11,374 bases of DNA, taken from assembly GCA_035635075.1 (NCBI GenBank), contig DASQBT010000022.1, forward strand, positions 1-11,374, given 5' to 3'. The translations under genes and the position numbers were made by a program. This DNA is from DASQBT01 sp035635075. Lineage in GTDB: Bacteria > Pseudomonadota > Gammaproteobacteria > Burkholderiales > Thiobacillaceae. How positions within the stretch are numbered: position 1 is the first letter of the stretch; each line of letters starts with the position of its first letter. This document shows, one piece after another, positions 5,972 to 11,374 of the stretch. The notes below the pieces were generated by a model. The model worked only from the letters and a program-made list of their open reading frames with translations. It was not told the DNA's origin and ran no database searches.

Positions 5972-7199
5972 TGTCTCCGTCCTCAATGTATATCTCTATG
6001 GTGAGCCGATCGGTACGCTTACCCGTGTTGCCGGTGACAGGACCCTATTCGCCTTCAATGAGGCCTATATCGTGGACACACAACGGGCCGTCCTGAGCCT
6101 GGGCTTTAAGGATTCCCTCGGAGGGTTGATCACCGACTTTAAGCCGACTCAGACAAGAGTTATGCCCTTCTTCTCTAACCTGCTGCCCGAAGGTCATATG
6201 CGCGAGTACCTGGCGGCACGCGCCGGGGTCAATCCCGTCCGCGAATTCTTCCTGCTGTGGGTGCTGGGACAGGACTTGCCCGGCGCCATCACCATCAGGC
6301 CCGCTGACGGAGAAGCCTGGCCGCCTGATGCTGCTGGTCGTGATGATGACCATCATGATGATGATCATCGCACGGAGGCACTACGCTTCTCGCTTGCCGG
6401 TGTTCAGCTCAAGTTCTCTGCCGTCAATGAGGCCAGTGGCGGGTTGACCATTCCCGCCAATGGCATAGGCGGCTCATGGATCGTCAAGTTGCCCTCGCAG
6501 CGTTTCGAAGGCGTGCCAGAAAATGAGTACACGATGATGACGCTCGCACGCTACGTCGGCATTGATGTACCAGCGCTCAAGCTCATTGATTTTCGCGAAA
6601 TCAACAACATGCCGTCCGGTATCGATGATCTTAAAGGAGGACAGGCGCTGGTGATTGAGCGGTTCGATCGATTGCCCGCGGGCGGTGGCCCCGTTCATAT
6701 CGAAGACTTCGCACAAATCTTTGGTGTCTACCCTGAGAACAAATACAAAAAAGCCAGCATGCGCAATATCGCGAGCGTGATCGCAAGCGAGGGCGACGAC
6801 GCTGATATTGCGGAGTTCGTGCGGCGTCTGACCTTCAACACACTGATAGGCAATGCCGACATGCACTTAAAGAACTGGTCGATGATCTATCCTGATCGAC
6901 GCACAGCGGCGCTCGCTCCGGCATACGATTTTGTTTCGACGATCGCTTATCTCAAGGACGAGAAAGCGGCGTTGACGGTCAGTCGCAGCAAGCGCTTTGA
7001 CGAGTTTTCGGAAGACGAGCTTTCCCATCTGGCAGCGAAGGCGATGCTGCCGGAGAAGCTTGTACTCGATACCGCGCGCGAAACTGTTGCCCTATTCCAT
7101 CAGCACTGGCAGGCCGAGAAGGCACATCTGCCATTGTCACCGACGGTGATCGAGGTGATCGAGCGCCATCTGGAGCGGGTGCCGATCGCATCGCGCTGA
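5964..7199 (+). CDS. hipA: HipA-family serine/threonine kinase toxin
   Basis: 411 residues from ATG 5964. This start is preferred over ATG 5949 because GACGAGG precedes it at good spacing and MPDVSVLNVYLYGEPIGTL matches the family N-terminus. E. coli HipA phosphorylates the glutamyl-tRNA synthetase GltX, causing persistence. Seen here: N-subdomain 1 (residues 5-110, with MPFFSNLLPEGHMREYL); the Gly-rich loop RFSLAGVQLKFS (141-152) with Ser143, equivalent to the autophosphorylated Ser150; ATP-binding Lys175 in WIVKLP; NEYTMMTLARYVGIDVP; LVIERFDR; catalytic Asp299 in GNADMHLKNWS with Asn304; and metal-binding Asp322 in APAYDF. All core kinase residues are present, so the toxin looks active. Oddity: an Asp/His-rich insertion (127-135, DDDHHDDDH) encoded by GAT/CAT repeats just before the Gly-rich loop. 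The kinase substrate cannot be told from the sequence. Confidence 0.93.
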   Translation: MPDVSVLNVYLYGEPIGTLTRVAGDRTLFAFNEAYIVDTQRAVLSLGFKDSLGGLITDFKPTQTRVMPFFSNLLPEGHMREYLAARAGVNPVREFFLLWVLGQDLPGAITIRPADGEAWPPDAAGRDDDHHDDDHRTEALRFSLAGVQLKFSAVNEASGGLTIPANGIGGSWIVKLPSQRFEGVPENEYTMMTLARYVGIDVPALKLIDFREINNMPSGIDDLKGGQALVIERFDRLPAGGGPVHIEDFAQIFGVYPENKYKKASMRNIASVIASEGDDADIAEFVRRLTFNTLIGNADMHLKNWSMIYPDRRTAALAPAYDFVSTIAYLKDEKAALTVSRSKRFDEFSEDELSHLAAKAMLPEKLVLDTARETVALFHQHWQAEKAHLPLSPTVIEVIERHLERVPIASR

Positions 7200-7200
7200 C

Positions 7201-7218
7201 CTTTCGTTCACCCGAAAG
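7201..7218 (+). terminator. Weak hairpin directly after hipA
   Basis: CTTTCG-TTCACC-CGAAAG begins two bases after the hipA TGA, with 6-bp arms and a 6-base loop, followed by CAGTTTCTATAT. The stem is short and the T-run interrupted, so it is at best a weak intrinsic terminator for the hipBA operon. Confidence 0.3.
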
Positions 7219-7700
7219 CAGTTTCTATATCGCCAGGAAAAGCACAAGACGATCGGCTACGGCATTGCGGGCCACTTTCGTACAGCCAAGCGTGGGCGTT
7301 GTCGATTTCGCAGAATCTTCTTCCCTTGGCGCACATTGCATCGAGAGAAAGATTTCGCCGTCTCCGAGAATATCCTGAATGTCTGCCTTGGGTCGGGAGT
7401 AGACGGACTTCACGATTGTTTCCAACGACAGCTTCGGCCGATGATCAGACGGCCGCGGTGATTACCTTTACCGTCCAAGCTACCTGCTTGCGCTCAATTG
7501 GAACGAAGCAGAAGCTTGTCGACTGCAAAGTCAACGTTGACGGTAACTATGGCGGCGACTTCCCGGTGCGACGGGGGATAGAGCTGGTAAGCAGTGGTGT
7601 CCCAGCGGAATATTCGATAGTCCTCCACCTCAATTTCCATTGACTCCGGAAGCATCCCGAGCTCGGCGTCATCGGGATTTTCGTTTGCGCGTCAGCAGTC
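7219..7700 (-). pseudogene. Possible minus-strand gene remnant(s) between hipA and the Sel1 protein
   Basis: No intact gene is visible in this stretch. Two minus-strand frames read more like protein than the others. One (about 7659-7498) opens MLPESMEIEVEDYRIFRWDT, continues through TAYQLYPPSHREVAAIVTV and DFAVDKLLLRSN, then stops; it is 53 residues long with no ribosome-binding site. The other (7425-7225, TTG start) reads ETIVKSVYSRPKADIQDILG then DGEIFLSMQCAPREE and ends VADRLVLFLAI. A third frame between them gives VAWTVKVITAAV followed by a stop. The pattern suits one gene broken by frameshifts, but no family is recognised and chance cannot be excluded. Base composition is less GC-rich than in the flanking host genes. 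Confidence 0.25.
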
Positions 7701-7712
7701 CAGTAGGTGAAT

Positions 7713-7718
7713 AGGAGA
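7713..7718 (+). promoter_or_regulatory. Ribosome-binding site of the Sel1-repeat gene
   Basis: AGGAGA lies 5 bases before ATG 7724. It is one of the clearest Shine-Dalgarno sequences on the plus strand of this window and fixes the start of the gene. Confidence 0.75.
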
Positions 7719-7723
7719 GATCG

Positions 7724-8455
7724 ATGGCGGTTACCCGCACTAGTCGGGCGTGGCGCGTGGGTGGGGTTGTCGCGGCATTGGTGCTGTTTGGGGCCATCGC
7801 GGTGGGGGCGGCCAGATGGCCCGATATTCAGTTTGAACTTGGCTATGCCTACGAATACGGTAATTTCCATGGCTGGACCCCCGGTTTCGCCCAGGACTAC
7901 GGGCGGGCGGTTCATTGGCTAGGCCAAGCGTCACAGGCGAACCACCCGAGGGCTCAGTACATGCTGGGCCTCCTCTATGCCCACGGTTGGGGTGTGCCCG
8001 GGGACGGCATCCGTGCAGTTGAATGGTTCACCCGATCCGCCAAAAACGGCTACGCCCCTGCCTGCTACCATCTCGGCTGGATGTACCACAAGGGCGACGG
8101 CGTGCCCCGAGACGAAGACCGTGCAATCCGGTTGATGGAACAGGCGGCCGGCCAGGGCATGGCGGCTGCTCACCTGGCCATGGGGCGTTTTTATGCGCGC
8201 GGCGAAGGGGTGTCTGCCGACGTGGTCCAAGCCTTGAAGTGCTTTGAGCTGGCCGTGCATTTTGCCCAATCCCGGCCCGAACTGTTTGACAACGCAGCAT
8301 TCGCCGGGCGTGCCATCGCCACCCGTGATGCGCTGACCGCGGTGATGCCCCCGTCCAGTATCGAACAGGGTCAGACGCGTGCGCGGCAGTGGTTGTCTGA
8401 GCACTTTCCGATCCGGCCGAGCAACCAGGCTGGATATCTCTGGCGCCGCTCATAG
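7724..8455 (+). CDS. Membrane-anchored Sel1-like repeat protein
   Basis: 243 residues. A basic N-terminus and one hydrophobic segment (about 13-30, GGVVAALVLFGAIAVGAA) suggest a signal anchor, placing the rest in the periplasm. Sel1-like (TPR-related) repeats follow: a divergent one at about 36-72 (FELGYAYEYG, with a longer loop); then 76-110 (AQYMLGLLYAHGWGV ... AVEWFTRSAKNGY); 112-146 (ACYHLGWMYHKGDGVPRDEDRAI ...); and 148-180 (AAHLAMGRFYARGEGV ... ALKCFELAV). The C-terminus (181-243) is not repetitive. Sel1-repeat proteins act as protein-interaction scaffolds in signalling and envelope processes; no partner can be named here. AGGAGA fixes the start. The codon use is GC-rich like the host, so it probably belongs to the chromosome rather than to the hipBA segment. 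It converges on the MFS gene. Confidence 0.88.
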   Translation: MAVTRTSRAWRVGGVVAALVLFGAIAVGAARWPDIQFELGYAYEYGNFHGWTPGFAQDYGRAVHWLGQASQANHPRAQYMLGLLYAHGWGVPGDGIRAVEWFTRSAKNGYAPACYHLGWMYHKGDGVPRDEDRAIRLMEQAAGQGMAAAHLAMGRFYARGEGVSADVVQALKCFELAVHFAQSRPELFDNAAFAGRAIATRDALTAVMPPSSIEQGQTRARQWLSEHFPIRPSNQAGYLWRRS

Positions 8456-8573
8456 CTGATGTGTGGGGTCGTTGCTCGCCGGGCAGATTTTCGTTGAATG
8501 TGGCTTCAAGCCCTGGCACAGACAGTCAGGGCCGCTCAAGCAACGAAGGAAGCCGAAGTAGGCTCGTTTATTC

Positions 8574-9830
8574 TTACCCCGCACCCTCGACAATCGCGTC
8601 TGACGCTGCCTTTTCGCGGCGGGCCAGCCAGAGGAACGGCAGGGCCAGCGCCTGGATGACGGCGCCGCCGCCATAGGAGGCGGGGTAGCCCCAGAGGTCC
8701 GCCGCGCGGCCGAGCAGCGGCTGGATACCGATTGCGCCGGCCGAGCCGAGCAGGGAGTCGAAAGAAAGCACCGTGGCCCGCTCGCTCGATGGGATGAGGC
8801 CGTTCAAATAGGCCTGACGCACGGGCGACAGGGCGGCGAACATCAGGCCCCACAGCACCAGCAGAACGATGGCCACCCAGAAATGCGGCAGCGCCGCGAT
8901 CATGGCCAGGATGACGGTGCTCAGCAGCATGCCGGTGAGCAGCATCGTGGTGCGCCGGCGGAATAGGCGGCGCAGGCGGGGGCCGAGCAGGCCGCCCGCG
9001 ATCTGTGCCCCGGCGACGATGGCGGCTGCCAGCCCGGCAATGGCGTAGGCCCGTTGGTTGCCATACAGCTTGAGCAGGTAGGGCTGCATGGCATAGAAGG
9101 CGTAGATCAGTACGCCGTCGCTGAACAAGCCCGCCAGCATGACCCAGCGCACCGGCGGGTTGGCGAGCCCGTACTCGATGGAGCGGCGCAGAACGCGCTT
9201 CACCTCCTGCATCGGGTGCTTGCCGCGGCTCGGGGTGTAGCCCACGTCGCGCATCAGGGCGAAGGCGAGCACGAAACCGAGCCCAAGCACGAGCGCACGC
9301 AACAGGTACGGGACGCCCAGATTGGTCGCCTGCGCGATCACGCCGCCGGCCACCGATCCGCACAGCATCGCGGTGCCTTGGACGATCTGGCCCTTGGCCA
9401 GGACCGACTCTAGCGTGCCGCCTTCGCGGAAATAGCCGGTGAAGGTCAGGGCATCCACCAGCCAGGCCTCCACGGCGCCCGAGAAGAAGGTGAAGCCGAG
9501 CCCAAGAAGCGCAGAGGTGAGGGCCCAGGCCCAGAACGGCGCCGACACCTGCCACATCAACAGGTAAAGCAGCGTGGTGATGGCGAGGGTGAGGGTGCCG
9601 AGCAGGTAGGACAGCCGCCGACCGCGTGTGTCGGCAACGACGCCGGTCGGCACCTCGAACAACACCTGACCGGCGGTGAAGAAGGCGTTGGCAGCAAACG
9701 CCTGGGTGTTGCTCAGACCGGCATCGAGCAAGAAGAGCGTGTTGATTCCCCAAATGAGCGAAGCCGCCAGGGTGTGGAGCAGGAGCAGGATCAGATAGAC
9801 ATTCTGAAGCCTGCGCGACGCGGTGTTCAC
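8574..9830 (-). CDS. Major facilitator superfamily (MFS) transporter
   Basis: 418 residues with about 12 hydrophobic segments. The start is taken as GTG at 9830-9828, preceded at 5 bases by GGGGTGA. The longer frame from ATG 9983 would add 51 Arg/Ser/Ala-rich residues encoded by the REP-like hairpin cluster and is rejected. MFS motif A appears between helices 2 and 3 as GVVADTRGRR (63-72); a related pattern, LGPRLRRLFRRR, lies in the central loop. The HPMQEVKRVLRRSIEYGL segment is the cytoplasmic loop between the two six-helix halves. It is a secondary transporter of the inner membrane, probably a drug- or metabolite-efflux type, but the substrate cannot be read from the sequence. No regulator gene sits beside it. 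It is divergent from the ABC importer genes. Confidence 0.9.
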   Translation of the reverse strand: MNTASRRLQNVYLILLLLHTLAASLIWGINTLFLLDAGLSNTQAFAANAFFTAGQVLFEVPTGVVADTRGRRLSYLLGTLTLAITTLLYLLMWQVSAPFWAWALTSALLGLGFTFFSGAVEAWLVDALTFTGYFREGGTLESVLAKGQIVQGTAMLCGSVAGGVIAQATNLGVPYLLRALVLGLGFVLAFALMRDVGYTPSRGKHPMQEVKRVLRRSIEYGLANPPVRWVMLAGLFSDGVLIYAFYAMQPYLLKLYGNQRAYAIAGLAAAIVAGAQIAGGLLGPRLRRLFRRRTTMLLTGMLLSTVILAMIAALPHFWVAIVLLVLWGLMFAALSPVRQAYLNGLIPSSERATVLSFDSLLGSAGAIGIQPLLGRAADLWGYPASYGGGAVIQALALPFLWLARREKAASDAIVEGAG

Positions 9831-9858
9831 CGTATCACCCCATGGGCTGCGCGTTGCG

Positions 9859-9955
9859 ACGGCGCCTCTTCGCGCCGTTGTGGAGCGCCTTCCGAGGCGC
9901 GATCCCCGTGCCGGGTGGCAGCGCCGCGATCGCGGCGCGGACGCCGCTCCTACAC
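9859..9955. repeat. REP-like hairpin cluster with two inverted units
   Basis: Three stems lie in about 100 bases. ACGGCGC/GCGCCGT (9859-9878, loop CTCTTC) comes first. A forward unit then reads GTGGAGCGCCTTCCGAGGCG (from 9880), with stem GCGCCT-TCCG-AGGCGC at 9885-9900. A reverse unit, read on the minus strand from 9955, is GTGTAGGAGCGGCGTCCGCG, with stem GCGGCG-TCCG-CGCCGC at 9947-9932. The two units share the GTRGAGCG-type head (GTGGAGCG versus GTAGGAGCG) and an identical TCCG loop but face each other. That is the layout of REP doublets (REPIN/BIME), which are mobilised in trans by RAYT transposases. Only this one doublet is in the window and no RAYT gene is present. Confidence 0.7.
9921..9938. 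repeat. Perfect 18-bp GC palindrome inside the REP-like cluster
   Basis: GCGCCGCGATCGCGGCGC is its own reverse complement over 18 bases. Its right half overlaps the stem of the reverse REP-like unit (9932-9947), so two alternative hairpins are possible. It contains CGATCG. It is most simply part of the repeat element. Confidence 0.6.
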
Positions 9956-10038
9956 GCATCCTGTTTGATTGTCTGATCAGCAACCGCAGGCACAGTAGGC
10001 TCCTTGAGTACCCTCGGTAGATAACTCACACTAGCCTG

Positions 10039-10791
10039 ATGCTGGCACTCTCACAAGTCTCCAAACGTTACGGTGATGTCCAGGCCCTGGCACCGACCGA
10101 TCTTCGGGTGTCAATCGGCGAGACCCTGGTGCTGATCGGACCCAGCGGCTGCGGCAAGTCCACCCTGCTGCGGCTGATCGCCGGGCTGATCGAGCCGGAT
10201 TCCGGCGTCATCAGCTTCGAAGAAACGGCCTTGACGCCGGACAATATCCTTAAGGCGCGGCAGCGCATGGGCTACGTTATCCAGGAGGGCGGCCTGTTTC
10301 CCCATCTGACGGTGCGCGACAACGTGACGGTCATGGCGCGCTATCTGCGCCGCGACTCTGCCTGGATCGCTTCCCGGCTCGCCGAGTTGGCCGAGCTGGC
10401 GCACCTGCCGCAGGAACTGATGCTGCGCTTCCCTGCCGAGCTGTCCGGCGGCCAGCGCCAGCGCGTCAGCCTGATGCGCGCGCTCATGCTGGATCCGGAC
10501 CTGCTGCTGCTGGACGAGCCGCTGGGCGCGCTGGATCCCATGATCCGCTACCAGTTGCAGCGGGAACTCAGGGCCGTCTTCGCCCAGCTCGGCAAGACCG
10601 TGGTCATGGTCACCCATGACCTCGCCGAAGCCGCCTATTTCGGGCAGACCCTGGTGCTGATGCGCGACGGCCGCATCGTGCAGAGCGGCTCTTTCGCGGA
10701 ACTTGCCCGGCATCCGGCGGAAGCCTTTGTCGAGCAGTTCATCTCCGCCCAGCGCGAGCCCATGGCACAGCTCGCCAGAGCGCTCGGATGA
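10039..10791 (+). CDS. Osmoprotectant (glycine betaine/choline-type) ABC transporter ATPase
   Basis: 250 residues, a complete ABC nucleotide-binding subunit: Walker A GPSGCGKST (34-42), Q-loop YVIQEGGLFPHLTV with Gln82, signature LSGGQRQR (135-142), Walker B LLLLDEPLGALD (155-166, Asp159/Glu160) and H-loop VTHD (His193). It powers import from the cytoplasmic face. The GYVIQEGGLFPHLTV region and the neighbouring QAT-type binding protein point to the OpuC/Osm (YehX-like) group rather than to other ABC families. It lacks the C-terminal CBS pair found in OpuCA, so direct ionic-strength sensing by that route is not expected. No clear Shine-Dalgarno sequence precedes ATG 10039, although LALSQVSKRYG is the expected N-terminus. 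It overlaps the next gene by 4 bases (ATGA), forming an operon. The family is sure; the substrate is inferred. Confidence 0.9.
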   Translation: MLALSQVSKRYGDVQALAPTDLRVSIGETLVLIGPSGCGKSTLLRLIAGLIEPDSGVISFEETALTPDNILKARQRMGYVIQEGGLFPHLTVRDNVTVMARYLRRDSAWIASRLAELAELAHLPQELMLRFPAELSGGQRQRVSLMRALMLDPDLLLLDEPLGALDPMIRYQLQRELRAVFAQLGKTVVMVTHDLAEAAYFGQTLVLMRDGRIVQSGSFAELARHPAEAFVEQFISAQREPMAQLARALG

Positions 10792-11374
10792 GCATGCGAC
10801 GCTGGCTAGGGGCGGTGTTGCTGGGGCTGCTGAGCGTCTCATGGGCAAGCTCAGTCTCGGCCGCCGAAGCGCCGGTGCGCATCACTGTAGGCTCCAAGAG
10901 CTTCACCGAATCGGTCATCCTGGGCGAGATGCTGGGGCAGCTGGCCCGCCAGGCCGGAGCCGAGGCCGAGCACCGGCAGCAACTGGGCGGCACGCGCGTG
11001 TTGTGGAACGCGCTGCTCGCGGGCGACATCGATGCCTATCCGGAATACACCGGCACCCTGTTTCAGGAAATCCTGCGGGAGAAGCCGCGCACCCAGGCCG
11101 AGCTCGGGCAGGCTTTGGCGGCGCACGCCCTGCGCATGACGTCTTCGCTGGGGTTCAACAACACCTACGCCATCGGCGTGAAGGAAGACCTGGCGCAACG
11201 GCTCAAGCTCAAGACCATTTCAGACCTGAAGCGCCATCCCGAGCTGGTATTGGGTTTCACCAACGAATTCATGGATCGGGCCGATGGCTGGCCGGGCCTG
11301 CGTCAACGCTACCAGCTGCCCCAGCAAGACGTTCGAGGCCTGGACCACGATCTCGCCTACCGCGGCCTTGCCGC
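10788..11374 (+). CDS. Osmoprotectant-type ABC substrate-binding protein, N-terminal part (runs off right edge)
   Basis: 195 codons are visible, from ATG 10788 overlapping the ATPase stop (ATGA). A signal peptide is clear: MSMRRW, a hydrophobic stretch LGAVLLGLLSVSWASS, then a likely cleavage at VSA-AEA near residue 25, so the product is periplasmic. The mature N-terminus reads ITVGSKSFTESVILGEMLGQ, and LGGTRVLWNALLAGDIDAYP followed by EYTGTL is diagnostic of the OpuAC/QAT substrate-binding family (OpuCC, OsmF/YehZ, ProX-like) that captures glycine betaine, choline or related compatible solutes. The family often continues as a fusion to, or is followed by, the permease; the window ends before this can be seen. 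The frame stays open to the last base. Confidence 0.92.
   Translation, partial: MSMRRWLGAVLLGLLSVSWASSVSAAEAPVRITVGSKSFTESVILGEMLGQLARQAGAEAEHRQQLGGTRVLWNALLAGDIDAYPEYTGTLFQEILREKPRTQAELGQALAAHALRMTSSLGFNNTYAIGVKEDLAQRLKLKTISDLKRHPELVLGFTNEFMDRADGWPGLRQRYQLPQQDVRGLDHDLAYRGLA

Noticed and set aside
7547..7922. Overlapping ORFs on both strands at the 5' end of the Sel1-repeat gene (7547-7915 minus, 7707-7922 plus)
   Set aside because: They overlap the start of a gene with a strong ribosome-binding site, a membrane anchor and clear Sel1 repeats; their products show no domain.
8510..8532. GCCCTG/CAGGGC inverted repeat between the convergent Sel1 and MFS genes as a bidirectional terminator
   Set aside because: 6-bp stem, 11-base loop and no T-run on either side; too weak to call.
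8536..9753. 405-residue minus-strand ORF in a second frame of the MFS gene
   Set aside because: Its Arg/His/Pro-rich product lacks hydrophobic segments, while the overlapping frame encodes a clear 12-helix transporter.

Overview
The window looks like chromosome from a GC-rich proteobacterium, most likely a betaproteobacterium (Nitrosomonadales or Rhodocyclales type). This rests on the divergent ilvD|lgt pair (an arrangement I associate with Betaproteobacteria), the GC-rich codon choice, the dispersed GAAGGACAC-type repeat and the REP-like repeats. No sequence search was possible, so the taxonomy is inference.

Layout. (1) 1-1397, minus strand: an orphan ParA-family ATPase, followed 4 bases later by a DUF255/YyaL thioredoxin-fold protein that runs off the left edge. 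(2) 1398-1536: an imperfect inverted repeat beginning at the ilvD stop codon, then a short symmetric site just upstream of parA. (3) 1537-3393, minus: ilvD, dihydroxy-acid dehydratase. (4) 3394-3613: divergent intergenic region. (5) 3614-4773, plus: lgt and a VanZ-like membrane protein with overlapping stop and start. (6) 4794-4869: tRNA-Ala(CGC) with its own -10 box. (7) 4870-5368: about 500 bases without a convincing gene. The first 370 look like eroded DNA and the last 130 form a very AT-rich, symmetry-rich control region. (8) 5369-7199: a HipB/HipA toxin-antitoxin operon. (9) 7200-7723: no intact gene, only possible minus-strand gene remnants. (10) 7724-8455: a membrane-anchored Sel1-repeat protein. 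(11) 8574-9830, minus: an MFS transporter. (12) 9859-9955: a cluster of hairpins containing two REP-like units in inverted orientation. (13) 10039-11374, plus: an osmoprotectant-type (OpuC/Osm-like) ABC importer, with the ATPase followed by a periplasmic binding protein cut off by the window end.

The housekeeping blocks (ilvD, lgt, tRNA) flank an accessory segment of about 2.8 kb (roughly 4870-7700) carrying the HipBA module. Lower GC, a tRNA at one edge and broken ORFs at the other suggest it was acquired. The most interesting signals are in the hipBA control region. Two nearly identical TATATT-N4-AATATA palindromes sit 44 bp apart, and a third near-perfect palindrome covers a likely extended -10 promoter that would give an almost leaderless hipB mRNA. 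HipA also carries an Asp/His-rich insertion immediately before its nucleotide-binding loop. I found no clear evidence of a wholly new system. The nearest candidate is this HipBA variant, with its long coiled-coil antitoxin, acidic/histidine insertion and paired operators.
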